Origin: CAVSUB01 sp963816725
GTDB lineage: Bacteria; Acidobacteriota; Vicinamibacteria; Vicinamibacterales; 2-12-FULL-66-21
Assembly (NCBI GenBank): GCA_963816725.1
Contig: CAWFMC010000020.1
Span: forward strand, 17,483-81,482
Direction of reading: 5' to 3'
DNA: 64,000 nucleotides
Of the stretch, positions 51,324 through 63,921 are shown piece by piece. Numbering within the stretch: the first letter of the stretch is position 1; each line of letters starts with the position of its first letter. A model generated the notes under the pieces. The model was not told the DNA's origin. It saw only the letters and a list, made by a program, of their open reading frames with translations, and searched no databases. Position numbers and translations under genes: made by a program.

Positions 51324-51495
51324 CGGGACTCGGGACTCGGGACTCGGCGCTCGGCGCTCGGCGGTCGGCGGTCGGCGGTCGGGACTCGGCGCTGGGCGCT
51401 GGGCGTTGGGCTCGGGGCGTTGGGCGTTCTGGAGCTCGGAACTTGGAACTTGGAACCAAGCGGAAGCTGGAAGCTGGAAGCTGGAAGCTGGAAGC
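51324..51495. repeat. Continuous ~170-bp tract of degenerate 7-bp repeats
   Basis: About 24 units in register, drifting gradually: CGGGACT x3, CGGCGCT x2, CGGCGGT x3, CGGGACT, CGGCGCT, GGGCGCT, GGGCGTT, then TTGGAAC x2, then AAGCTGG x4. The tract ends at the TAG stop of the monooxygenase gene (51495-51497), and fills nearly the whole gap to the VPS10 gene. Confidence 0.9.
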
Positions 51496-53052
51496 TACGA
51501 CTTCGACGCCGTGAGCTGCCCGACCAGCGCCGCGAAGTCGAAATCCTGGCTCACGGCGGCGAGTGCCTGGAGCCTCGCGCACTCGTCTGTCGTCAGCACG
51601 GGCGAGGTGATCGCGCCGAACGCCTCCGCGTCGCGGGCGACGCGCGCCGCCGCATCCGGCAGAGCGTCGCGGCCACTGAGGCGAAAGGAGCTGGGCGTCA
51701 GCGGCCCGAACAGCAGCGCGCGCGCGAGCTCTGGCCAGGCGGCGATGTCGGGCTCGATTCCGGCGGCGGCCGCGAAGGTCCGCGCCGTGGTGTGCATCGG
51801 CACGATCTGCGGCACATGGCGACGGCGCCGGGCCGCGTCGATCCCCGCGCGCATCTGGTCCTCGCCTGGCAGCGGCCGCGCGCCGCTCCACGCGTAGGCG
51901 ACCCATCGAGCCTGGAGCTCGAGGACCGGGAAGAGCGGCCCGATCTGGTGGAACAGGCCGAGAAACGCCAGCCCGGGCAGGTCCGGATGGAAGGTGAAGC
52001 CGTGCAGGTCGAGGTGCTCGCCATCGAGGTCGAGGGCGCGGGTGATCGTCTCATCGAGGAACGGCAGGTCCAGTTGGTAGCCGGTACCGCAGATGATCGC
52101 GTCGAACTCGCCGCTCGATCCGTCCGCGAAGCTCACGCGCTGACCAGCAATTCCGCTGATCCATGGACGAACGGCAATCCGCCCCTCGGCCACGAGCGGC
52201 AGGTAGTGCTGGGCGAGCGTGATGCCGGCTGCTGCGAGCTCTAGCGCCGGTGACGGCGCCCCGTACTGATCGGGGCTGCCGCCGCACCGCAGCACGAAGG
52301 CTTTGGTCGCCGCCGCCACGGCCTCCGCGCGGCAGCAGTTCCGCCGCAAGGGCCGCCGCGCGCGAGAATGCCAGGTGATCGGTGGGCACGCCGGCACTGA
52401 GCTTGGGGAGCACGTAGCGCTGACGACGATTCGTCGTGACGACCTGGTCGGCTCCGCTGACCGCCAGCTCGGAGGCGATCTCGAGCGCACTGATGGCGCA
52501 TCCGGCGACGAGCACACGTTGCCCGCGGTATGGCGCGCTGCCGGTGTACTCGCTGGTGTGACGCACGCCGCCCGCGCCCGTGAAATCGGCGAGCCCCGGC
52601 ACCGGCGGAACGACCGGGCGCTGATAACGTCCCGGTGCGATCACGACCCGCGAGTAGGTCTCGACCTCCGCGGTGCGCCCGTTGGACGTATGGACGTCCC
52701 ATCCGCCCGGCGCGCGGACGATGCGCTCGACGCGCGTCTCCAGGCGCGCGGTCGCGGTCAGGCTGAAGTGGTCGGCGTAGTCACGAAGGTAGGCGCCAAT
52801 TGCCTGGTTTGCCGGATAGATCGGAGTTCCGGGCGGATGCGGGCGATCGCTCAGGGCCGTGAGGATGCGCGACGTGTTGGTGTGCATCGACGGCCAGATG
52901 CCGCTGACGCGCCGATCGCCGGACCACTGGCCGCCGAGCGCGGCGGCGCGCTCGAGGATGACCGGTTCGAAGCCTTCGTGGAGCAGATAGCGGGCGGCGG
53001 AGAGGCCCGCCGGACCACCGCCGACGATCGCGACCCGGGCCATCGTCGGCAT
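51495..53052 (-). pseudogene. Flavin-containing monooxygenase, broken by a single-base frameshift
   Basis: The first part (53052 to about 52327) starts with the FAD motif GGGPAG and contains SGIWPSMHTNTSRILTAL, the FMO-like CAISALEIASELA (NADPH site) and ends near AFSRAAALAAELLPR. One extra G in the coding strand at about 52326 shifts the frame; the other frame continues EAVAAATKAFVLRCGG, then FDAIICGTGYQLDLPFLDE and FHPDLPGLAFLGLFHQIGP to TAG 51495. Joined, the protein is about 515 residues, normal for FMO/BVMO-like enzymes that oxygenate N, S or ketone carbons. It may be a true pseudogene or a base-calling error. Confidence 0.8.
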
Positions 53053-53121
53053 TGTATGACGACGACCGGGGGAACGACGGGAGGAGGAGATCCCGCGGTC
53101 CCCACGGCACTCACTGACGGA

Positions 53122-54550
<1,429 letters not shown>

Positions 54551-54558
<8 letters not shown>

Positions 54559-57500
54559 TCGCCACCGCCAGCACCCCGTTGGTCTCCATTGCCCGCCGCT
54601 CCGCCTGCTCGCGAGCCTGCGCCATCAGCACGCGCTTGTAGTCGCGCGGAATCACCTTCACGAACCGGAGCGGCGACCAGTCCGCCAGCAGCCCCGCCGC
54701 CACCGTGCTCTGCGTGTAGCGCACGTGATCGGCCAGCAGCTGCTGCACGACTGCCAGATCCTCCGGCTCCGCCAGCGGCTCGAGATCGACCATGCCGGGG
54801 TTGCAGCGCCGTTCGAACCCGCCGTCCACGTTCAGCACGTAGGCCACGCCGCCGCTCATGCCGGCGGCGAAGTTGCGTCCGGTGCGGCCCAGGATGAGGA
54901 CGCTGCCGGCGGTCATGTACTCGCAGCCGTGATCGCCAACGCCCTCGACCACCGCGCGCGCGCCGCTGTTCCGCACCGCGAAGCGCTCGCCGGCGATGCC
55001 GCGGATGTACGCCTCACCGCCGGTCGCGCCGTAGAGCGCGACGTTGCCGATGATGATGTTGTCCTCGGGCGTGAAGCCGGCGTGCTTCGGCGGATAGACG
55101 ATCAGGCGCGCCCCTGACAGCCCCTTGCCGACGAAGTCATTGGCATCGCCCTCGAGCGTCATGGTGACGCCCTTGGGCACGAAGGCGCCGAAGCTCTGAC
55201 CGGCGGTGCCGGAGAACTGCAGCCGCAGCGTGTCGTCCGGCAGCCCGTCGACGCCGTGACGCCGCGTGATTTCGTACCCGAGCCGGGTCCCGACCGTGCG
55301 ATTGACGTTGCGCACCGGCACGCGCAGCTCCACCGGCTGCTTTCGCTCGATCGCCGCGGTCGCCCGCGCGATGATCTGGTTGTCGAGCGCCTGCTCGAGG
55401 CCGTGGTCCTGGGCGTGAATGCGGCGCCGCACGGCGTCGGCAGGCACATCGGGCGCGAGCAGGACCTGCGACAAGTCGACGCCGGCGGCCTTCCAATGCG
55501 CGATCGCCTCGCGCATCTCCAGCCGGTCGACGCGTCCGACCATCTCGTCGACGGTGCGGAAGCCGAGCTCGGCCATCAGCTCGCGGACTTCCTCGGCGAC
55601 GAAGCGGAAATAGTTCTCCACGAACTCCGGCTTGCCGGTGAACTTCTTGCGCAGCTCCGGATCCTGCGTCGCGATGCCGACCGGGCAGGTGTTCAGGTGG
55701 CACACGCGCATCATCACGCAGCCCGAGACGACCAGCGCCGCCGTGGCGAAGCCGAACTCCTCGGCGCCGAGCAGCGCCGCGATCACGACGTCACGGCCGG
55801 TCTTGAGCTGCCCGTCGACCTGCACCGTGATGCGATCGCGCAGGTTGTTGAGCATCAGCACCTGCTGCGTCTCGGCGAGGCCGAGCTCCCACGGGATGCC
55901 ACTGTGCTTGATCGCGGTCAGCGGCGAGGCGCCGGTGCCGCCGTCGTGCCCGGAGATCAGCACCACGTCGGCGTGGGCCTTGGCCACACCGGCCGAGATC
56001 GTGCCGACGCCGACCTCGGCGACCAGCTTCACGTGGATGCGCGCGACAGGGTTGGCGTTCTTCAGGTCGTGAATCAGCTGCGCGAGATCCTCGATCGAGT
56101 AGATGTCGTGGTGCGGCGGCGGCGAGATCAGGGTCACGCCGGGCGTCGAGTTGCGCACCTTGGCGATCCACGGGAAGACCTTCGGCCCGGGCAGCTGACC
56201 GCCCTCGCCGGGTTTCGCCCCTTGGGCCATCTTGATCTGCAGGTCGTCGGCGTTGACCAGGTACTCGCTCGTCACGCCGAAGCGCGCCGAGGCCACCTGC
56301 TTGACCGCGCTGCGCCGCCAGTCCCCGTTCGGGTCCTTCTTATAGCGGGCCGGATCCTCGCCCCCCTCGCCGGAGTTCGACTTGCCGCCCATCCGGTTCA
56401 TGGCGATCGCCAGCGTCTCGTGCGCCTCGAGGCTGATCGAGCCGTACGACATCGCCCCCGTGGCAAAGCGCTTGACGATTGCCTCGACCGGCTCGACCTG
56501 ATCGATCGGAATCGCCGGCTGGGTGCGCGCGAAGTCGAGCAGGCCGCGTAAGGTGCCGAGCTTGCGGCTCTGGTCGTTCACCAGCGTGGTGTATTCCTTG
56601 TAGACCTTGTACTGGCCGCTGCGAGTCGCGTGCTGGAGCTTGAACACCGTGTCCGGATTGAACAGGTGGTACTCGCCGTCACGCCGCCACTGGTACTCGC
56701 CGCCCGGGTCGAGGTCCACCGGCGCGGGCATGCGGCTCGGGAACGCCCGCGCGTGCCGCTGCAGGACCTCGTTGGCCACGGCGGCCAGGCCGATCCCGCC
56801 GATCCGCGACGCGGTGTGCGTGAAGTAGCGATCGACGAACGCCGATTCCAGCCCGATCGCCTCGAAGATCTGCGCCCCGCAGTAGCTCTGGAGCGTCGAG
56901 ATGCCCATCTTGGACATCACCTTGAGGATGCCCTTGTTCAGGCCGCGGATGTAGTTGATGACCGCCTGGTCGTGGGTGATCCCCTCGAGCAGCCGATGCC
57001 CCAGCATGTCCTCGAGGCTCTCGAACGCGAGATACGGGTTGACCGCTCCGGCGCCGTAACCCATGAGCAGCGCGACGTGATGCACTTCACGCGCGTCGCC
57101 CGATTCGACCACCAGCGCGCAGCGCGTCCGGGCGCCCTGCCGCACCAGGTGATGGTGCACGCCGGCCGTCGCGAGCAGGCTCGGAATCGGCGCCAGCTCG
57201 TCGCTGACCCCGCGGTCCGAGAGAATCAGAATCGTGTAGCCAGCCGCCACCGCCTGCGCCGCCTGGGTGTTGAGGTCCTCGAGCGCGCGCTCCAGACCGG
57301 CCGCGCCGTCCGCCGCCCGGAACAGCATCGGCAGCGTGACCGCGCTGAACCCCTTGACCCGGATGTGCCGCAGCTTGGCCAGCTGGCTGTTGTCGATGAT
57401 GGGATACCGCACGCTGATCTGCCGGCAGCTCTCCGGCTCGGGCTGGAGCAGGTTGCGCTCCGGACCGATCGTCGACTCCATCGAGGTGATCAACTCCTCG

Positions 57501-59116
57501 CGGATCGCGTCGAGCGGCGGATTGGTGACCTGCGCGAACAGCTGCTTGAAGTAGTCGTAGAGCAGGCGCGGCCGATCCGACAGCACCGCCAGCGGGGTGT
57601 CGGTGCCCATCGAGCCGATCGGCTCCTCGCCGGCGCGGGCCATCGGCTCGAGGATCTGACGGATGTCCTCACGCGTATAGCCGAACGCCTGCTGCCGCCG
57701 GAGCACGGTCTCGTGATCCGGTTCGGGAAGGTACGGCGCAGCCGGGACCGATTCGATCGGAATCAGGTGCTGCTTCAGCCACTCGCCGTATGGATGCGCA
57801 CGCGCCAGCTGATCCTTCACCTCGTCGTCCGAGATGATCCGACCCTGCGCGGTGTCGACCAGGAACATCCGTCCTGGATGCAGCCGCTCCTTCACGACGA
57901 TGTCCTCGGCCGGAATGTCGAGGACACCGACCTCCGAGGCGAGCACGACCAGATCGTCCTTCGTCACGTAATAACGCGAGGGCCGCAGCCCGTTGCGATC
58001 GAGCACCGCGCCGATCACCGTGCCGTCGGTGAACGCGATCGACGCCGGACCGTCCCACGGCTCCATCAGGGACGAGTGATACTCGTAGAACGCGCGCCGC
58101 TCGGGGCTGATGCTCTCGTGGTTCTGCCACGGCTCCGGGATCATCATCAGCACGGCGTGCGGCAGCGAGCGCCCGGCCATCACCAGGAACTCGAGCACGT
58201 TATCGAACGTCGCCGTGTCGCTGCCTCCCTCGCGCACGATCGGCAGCACCTTCTTCAGGTCGTCGCCGAGCACGTCCGACCGGAGCAGCGCCTCCCGCGC
58301 CTTCATCCAGTTGATGTTGCCGCGTAAGGTGTTGATCTCGCCGTTGTGCGCGACGTAGCGATACGGGTGGGCCAGCGGCCACGAGGGAAACGTGTTGGTG
58401 CTGAACCGCTGGTGGACGAGCGCCAGCGCCGATTCGACGGACGGCTCCGCCAGGTCGAGGAAGAACGGCGCAATCTGGCTCGCCGTCAGCATCCCCTTGT
58501 AGATCAGCGTCCGGCACGACAGGCCGACGATGTAGAACGAACTGCGCGACCCGGGATCGAGGGTCAGTTGATCGACCGCGTTCTCGATCCGTTTGCGGAT
58601 CACGTACAGCTTCCGCTCGAACGCCTGGTCGTCGGCGATTGCGGCCGCGCGGCCGATGAAGAGGTGCTTGAAGAGCGGCTCCGCCGCGACCGCCCGGGGC
58701 CCGAGGTCGCGATCGTCGGTCGGCACGTCACGCCAGCCGAGGAGCGACTGCCCTTCCTCGTCGACGATCCGGGCGATCGTCGCTTCGACCGTGTGCCGCG
58801 CCGCCGCCTCGGTCGGCAGGAACACGAGCCCGGCGCCATACCCGCCCGCCGGCGGCAGCGGGATCCCCAGGCGCGTCGTCTCGGCACGGAAGAACCGATC
58901 CGGCATCTGAATCAGGATGCCGGCGCCGTCCCCGGTATTCGCTTCGCAGCCGCAGGCGCCGCGATGCTCGAGGTTGATCAGGACCTGCAGGGCATGGCGA
59001 ACGATCGCGTGCGAACGCCGTCCCTTGGCGTCGACGACGAGGCCGACACCACAGGCGTCGTGCTCGTGACGCGGGTCATACAGGCCGTGGGCGGAGGGGG
59101 CTGTCGATGTGGGCAC
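54551..59116 (-). CDS. gltB: Glutamate synthase large subunit (alpha chain)
   Basis: 1521 residues, full length. The glutaminase domain starts at Cys22 in HDACGVGLVVDAKG after a short propeptide. The central region and FMN-barrel domain follow (about 790-1190; GEGGEDPARYKKDPNGDWRR, ISPPPHHDIYSIEDLAQLIHDLK, GHDGGTGASPLTAIKHSG) with the 3Fe-4S cysteines in CVMMRVCHLNTCPVGIATQ, then the C-terminal GXGXG helix domain (about 1260-1500; NDFVGKGLSGARLIVYPP). Ammonia made from glutamine is channelled to the FMN site. It is first in gltBD, and its promoter lies in the divergent spacer opposite the cys operon. Confidence 0.97.
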
Positions 59117-59250
59117 ACGATGTTATGTGCCACAACGAGCCAGAAGGAAAACAGATTCTACGCATCGTATTCATGCGTTCTGCTTGTGGATGCGATATGC
59201 GTACGGCGCATGGGCCCTATCGTGCGACAGCGCGAGCCGGGCGGCCGGCC

Positions 59251-59281
59251 TTGACACACCCTGCATCGACCGTGCTACGTT
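59251..59281 (+). promoter_or_regulatory. Candidate promoter of the cys leader/cysDNH operon
   Basis: A consensus -35 box TTGACA (59251-59256) is followed after 19 bp by TACGTT (59276-59281), preceded by TG (extended -10). Transcription would begin near 59288, only about 4 bases before the ATG of the Cys-rich leader ORF, making that ORF nearly leaderless. The spacer is longer than ideal, so the exact start is uncertain. Confidence 0.5.
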
Positions 59282-59291
59282 GAGCAGGTTC

Positions 59292-59381
59292 ATGGCGCTC
59301 CGCCTCACCTTCTGTTGTCGCCCCTCCGCTTGCGCGAGCACGTGTTGTTGCTCGTGTACGGTGCCGGCGACCGGCCGGTGA
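59292..59381 (+). CDS. Cysteine-rich leader peptide upstream of cysDNH (putative attenuator ORF)
   Basis: ATG 59292 opens a 29-codon frame ending at TGA 59379-59381. Residues 8-9 are Cys pairs and residues 18-20 a run of three: MALRLTFCCRPSACAS, then TCCCSCTVPATGR. Seven of 29 residues are Cys, far beyond chance for this genome. It lies directly behind a good promoter and 180 bp before cysD. Ribosome stalling at the Cys codons when Cys-tRNA is scarce would couple sulfate assimilation to need. Comparable polycysteine leader ORFs are known in mycobacteria (from memory); homology is not implied. Confidence 0.72.
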   Translation: MALRLTFCCRPSACASTCCCSCTVPATGR

Positions 59382-59470
59382 GAAGCCTCGAACCGCATCT
59401 CTCTCCTCGCAGCAGCTTCTCTCCCCGCTGAGCTCCCGGCGCTCCATTCGCATTAACCATTCGCTTCGTT

Positions 59471-59527
59471 GCCGGCGCGCGCTCACACGCTGCCGGCCGG
59501 AACGGGCGTCCCGAGCGGGACCGCCCG
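59471..59527 (+). promoter_or_regulatory. Two hairpins in the cysD leader
   Basis: The first stem is GCCGGC (59471-59476) with GCCGGC (59492-59497). The second is CGGGCGTCCC (59503-59512) with GGGAC-C-GCCCG (59517-59527), a 10-bp stem with one bulge and a GAGC loop. Both lie between the Cys-rich ORF and the cysD start at 59562, where an attenuator or start-occluding structure would be expected. No T-run follows, so an intrinsic terminator of the classical type is unlikely; a Rho-dependent or translational mechanism fits better. Confidence 0.45.
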
Positions 59528-59561
59528 ATCCGCGGAAACCTGTCGAGCTCACGGGAACCGC

Positions 59562-60518
59562 ATGTTGACATCGACCATCGCCGAACCGTCCAACCCGATC
59601 GTGGCGCCTCCTGCCGTGCGGCGTCTGAACCATCTGCGCGCGCTCGAGGCCGAAAGCATCCACATCATCCGGGAAGTGGCCGCCGAGTTCGAACGCCCGG
59701 TGATGCTGTATTCGATCGGGAAGGACTCCTCGGTCCTCCTGCGCCTGGCTCAGAAAGCGTTCTACCCCGGGCCGATCCCGTTCCCGTTGCTGCACATCGA
59801 CACCACCTACAAGTTTCGCGAGATGATCGCCTTCCGCGACTGGTACGCGGCCCACGTCGGTGCCAGGCTGATCGTCCATACCAACGAAGCCGCGATCGCC
59901 GACGGTACCCAGCCTTTCGCCGTCGGCACGCAGCGCTGTTGCGGCCTGCTCAAGACCCGGGCGCTCCTGGATGGCCTCCAGCAGGGCGGCTTCGACGCGG
60001 CCTTCGGCGGCGCTCGACGAGACGAGGAGCGGTCGCGCGCCAAGGAACGCGTGTTCTCGCTGCGCGACCCGCAGGGCCAGTGGGATCCGAAACGCCAGCG
60101 GCCGGAGCTGTGGCATCACCTCAACAGCCGGCTCAATCCAGGCGAGAGCATCCGGGTGTTTCCGCTCTCCAACTGGACCGAGCTCGACGTCTGGCAGTAC
60201 ATCCACGAGGAAGACATCCCGATCGTGCCGCTCTACTTCGCGCAGGAGCGCGAGGTCATCGTGCGCGGGCAGTCGCTGCTGCTGGTCGAACAGCCGTTCG
60301 TGCCGCTGAACCCGGGTGAACAGCCGCAGCGGGTGATGTGCCGGATGCGCTCGCTCGGCTGCTCGCCGTGCACCGGCGCGGTCCGCTCGGAAGCCGACAC
60401 GGTCGAGAAGATCATCGCGGAGCTGGTCACGGTCCGGCAGTCCGAGCGGCAGCTGCGGATCATCGACCACGATCAGGACGGATCGATGGAAGTGAAGAAG
60501 CGGGAGGGGTACTTCTGA
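59562..60518 (+). CDS. cysD: Sulfate adenylyltransferase subunit 2 (CysD)
   Basis: 318 residues. The PP-loop SIGKDSSVLL binds ATP; HIDTTYKFREMIAFRDWYA, GARRDEERSRAKERVFSLRD and FPLSNWTELDVWQYI are characteristic of CysD, and the end MEVKKREGYF is typical. With CysN it makes APS from sulfate and ATP. ATG 59562 lacks an evident Shine-Dalgarno, which would fit translational control by the leader. It overlaps cysN as TGATG. Confidence 0.97.
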   Translation: MLTSTIAEPSNPIVAPPAVRRLNHLRALEAESIHIIREVAAEFERPVMLYSIGKDSSVLLRLAQKAFYPGPIPFPLLHIDTTYKFREMIAFRDWYAAHVGARLIVHTNEAAIADGTQPFAVGTQRCCGLLKTRALLDGLQQGGFDAAFGGARRDEERSRAKERVFSLRDPQGQWDPKRQRPELWHHLNSRLNPGESIRVFPLSNWTELDVWQYIHEEDIPIVPLYFAQEREVIVRGQSLLLVEQPFVPLNPGEQPQRVMCRMRSLGCSPCTGAVRSEADTVEKIIAELVTVRQSERQLRIIDHDQDGSMEVKKREGYF

Positions 60519-61819
60519 TGTCCGGACTTCTCCGCATCTGCACGGCGGGGAGCGTCGACGACGGGAAGAGCACCCTGATCGGCCGGCTGCTGTACGACTC
60601 GCGCGGCGTGTACGAGGATCAGATCAGCTCGGTCGAGAAGGCGTCCAAGAACCGCACGGCCGGGCCGATCGACTTCTCGCTGTTCACCGACGGCCTGCGG
60701 GCCGAGCGCGAGCAGGGCATCACCATCGATGTCGCGTACCGCTACTTCGCCACTGCCCGCCGCAAGTTCATCCTGGCCGATACGCCGGGGCACGAGCAGT
60801 ACACCCGCAACATGGCCACCGGCGCGTCGACGGCTGACGTCGCGATCCTGCTGATCGACGCGCGTCACGGCGTCCGCGAGCAGACGATTCGTCATGCCCG
60901 GATCGCCCGCCTGCTCGGCATCGGCCACTTCGTCCTGGCGGTCAACAAGATGGACCTGGTCGGCTTCGATCGCGCCGTCTTCCAGACCATCGTCGACGAC
61001 TTCGCCCAGCACGCGCCCGGCGCGGTCGTCCACGCGATTCCGATCAGCGCGCTCGACGGCGACAACGTGATCACGACCAGCGCCCGCACCCCGTGGTTCC
61101 AGGGTCCGGCGCTGTTGCCGTTCCTGGAGACGGTCGAAGTCGAACGGCGGCGCGCCGAGGGCACGTTCCGGATGCCGGTGCAGCTGGTGGTCCGGCCCGA
61201 TCAGAGTTTCCGCGGCTACGCCGGGCAGGCGCTCTCCGGCCACATCCGCGTGGGCGACACGCTCACCGTCTCGCCGTCGGGTCTCCAGAGCCGGATCAAG
61301 CGCATCGTCACGTTCGACGGCGATCTCGAGGAAGCGTTCGCCCCGATGTCGGTGACGATCGTGCTCGAGGACGAGATCGACATCAGCCGCGGCGATGTCC
61401 TGTCCGGTGGATCGCTGCAGATCGCCAACCGCATCGAAGCGGACGTCGTCTGGATGGACGAACGGCCGCTCAACCCGAGCCGGATGTACTTGCTCAAGCA
61501 CAACGCCCGGACGGTCGCCGCCGAAGTGGATCGCGGTCTGACGCTGAACGAGATCGGCAAGGTCGTGATCACCACGACCCGGCCGCTGCTGTTCGATCCG
61601 TATGCCACCAACCGCGAGACCGGCAGCTTCATCCTGATCGACTCCGCGACCAACTTCACCGCCGGCGCCGGGATGATCATTGGGGCGAGTCATGAATTGC
61701 CGCGGCATGGCGCCCGGCCGGCGGCGGCCGAACGGCTGGCGGCCGCGGCGCGCACCGCGGCCAGCGAAACGGAAGCCGTGGAAGCGGTGCGCCGCGTCCT
61801 CGAGGAGGTTCTCGTATGA
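60518..61819 (+). CDS. cysN: Sulfate adenylyltransferase subunit 1, GTPase (CysN)
   Basis: 433 residues, the short form without a fused APS kinase. GTP-binding motifs are GSVDDGKS (11-18), DTPGHEQYTRNM and NKMDLV; GLRAEREQGITIDVAYRYF is the switch I region typical of CysN. The C-terminal EF-Tu-like beta-barrels follow. It hydrolyses GTP to drive APS formation by CysD. ATG 60518 overlaps the cysD stop (TGATG) and the cysH start overlaps its own stop (ATGA), so the three genes are translationally coupled. Confidence 0.97.
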   Translation: MSGLLRICTAGSVDDGKSTLIGRLLYDSRGVYEDQISSVEKASKNRTAGPIDFSLFTDGLRAEREQGITIDVAYRYFATARRKFILADTPGHEQYTRNMATGASTADVAILLIDARHGVREQTIRHARIARLLGIGHFVLAVNKMDLVGFDRAVFQTIVDDFAQHAPGAVVHAIPISALDGDNVITTSARTPWFQGPALLPFLETVEVERRRAEGTFRMPVQLVVRPDQSFRGYAGQALSGHIRVGDTLTVSPSGLQSRIKRIVTFDGDLEEAFAPMSVTIVLEDEIDISRGDVLSGGSLQIANRIEADVVWMDERPLNPSRMYLLKHNARTVAAEVDRGLTLNEIGKVVITTTRPLLFDPYATNRETGSFILIDSATNFTAGAGMIIGASHELPRHGARPAAAERLAAAARTAASETEAVEAVRRVLEEVLV

Positions 61820-62478
61820 GTCAGCTCCTGAACGCCGACCCGGCGGCAGCGCTCGATCTTGTGTCGGCGGAGCTCGCGCGCGCCGCGGCGCCGTGCATCA
61901 CGTCCAGCTTCCAGGCCGAAGACGTCGTCGTGCTCCACATGCTGCTGCAGGTCACACCGGACATCCCGGTGCTGTTTCTCGACACGGTGCACCACTTCCC
62001 GCTCACGATCGCGTATCGTGACGAGCTCTCGACCAAGTGGGGCTTGAACCTGATCACGCTGCGGGCCACCACGCCGGAACCAGGGCTGTGGACGCGCGAC
62101 TACAAGGCGTGCTGCGACAAACACAAGGTCGGCCCGCTCTTCGGCGCGCTCGAACAGTACGACAGCTGGTTCACGGGCCTGCGTCGCGCCCAGTCGCCGA
62201 CCCGGGCGGGGCTCGAGGAGGTCGAGAGCTTCACGCTGCCGACCGGCAAGATCCTGCGCAAGGTCAGCCCGCTGGCCCACTGGCACACGCGCGACGTCTG
62301 GGCCTACGCACAGGCCAACGAGATTCCGCTGCTGCCGCTGTACGATCTTGGCTACACCAGCATCGGCTGCGAGCCGTGCACCACCATCCCCGGCGATCCC
62401 GGCAACGAGCGGTCAGGCCGCTGGCAGGGTCAGAAGCTGGAGTGCGGCATTCATATCGAGGTGAAGGCGGTCGAGTAG
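61816..62478 (+). CDS. cysH: Assimilatory APS reductase (CysH, iron-sulfur type)
   Basis: 220 residues. The iron-sulfur ligands Cys99-Cys100 (KACCDKH) and Cys185/Cys188 (GCEPCTT) mark the APS-using rather than PAPS-using type, and Cys210 in KLECGIHIE is the catalytic nucleophile. It reduces APS to sulfite with thioredoxin electrons. This agrees with the absence of an APS kinase (cysC) in the operon. Overlap with cysN is ATGA. No sulfite reductase follows; the next gene is unrelated and on the other strand. Confidence 0.96.
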   Translation: MSQLLNADPAAALDLVSAELARAAAPCITSSFQAEDVVVLHMLLQVTPDIPVLFLDTVHHFPLTIAYRDELSTKWGLNLITLRATTPEPGLWTRDYKACCDKHKVGPLFGALEQYDSWFTGLRRAQSPTRAGLEEVESFTLPTGKILRKVSPLAHWHTRDVWAYAQANEIPLLPLYDLGYTSIGCEPCTTIPGDPGNERSGRWQGQKLECGIHIEVKAVE

Positions 62479-62500
62479 TTTCCGCCTGGGAGTCTCGCTA

Positions 62501-62535
62501 CCAGCTCCCAGCTTCCAGCTCCCAGCTTCCAGCTT
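62501..62535. repeat. 7-bp tandem tract (CCAGCTY x5)
   Basis: CCAGCTC, CCAGCTT, CCAGCTC, CCAGCTT, CCAGCTT in perfect register, shortly after the cysH stop. Confidence 0.85.
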
Positions 62536-62622
62536 GGTCCTACAGGTTCACGCCGACCTGAAGGTCGGGCGTGTTGTTTTCGAGCTGCCCGTTCGTTCAG
62601 CCCCGCGAGGAACCGTGAAGGT

Positions 62623-62689
62623 GCCTGTAGCCTGTAGCCTCTAGCCCCGAGCCAGACCCCGCCCAAAGGCCAAAGCCTAAAGCCTGCTA
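62623..62689. repeat. Two adjoining 7-bp tracts (GCCTGTA-like and CCCAAAG-like)
   Basis: GCCTGTA, GCCTGTA, GCCTCTA, GCCCCGA, GCCAGAC at 62623-62657, then CCCAAAG, GCCAAAG, CCTAAAG, CCTGCTA at 62662-62689. They end 8 bp before the convergent LOR/SDH gene. Confidence 0.8.
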
Positions 62690-62697
62690 TAGCCGCC

Positions 62698-63921
<1,224 letters not shown>

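Noticed and set aside
51324..51495. CRISPR or VNTR-coding array
   Set aside because: Units are 7 bp and drift continuously, with no spacers, leader or cas genes.
56630..59254. Long open frames antisense to gltB
   Set aside because: Arg/His/Asp-rich translations mirror gltB codon usage and show no domain; gltB itself is beyond doubt.
59382..59561. SAM-type riboswitch before cysD
   Set aside because: I could not fit the conserved core of known SAM or related riboswitches; the Cys-rich ORF explains the leader better.
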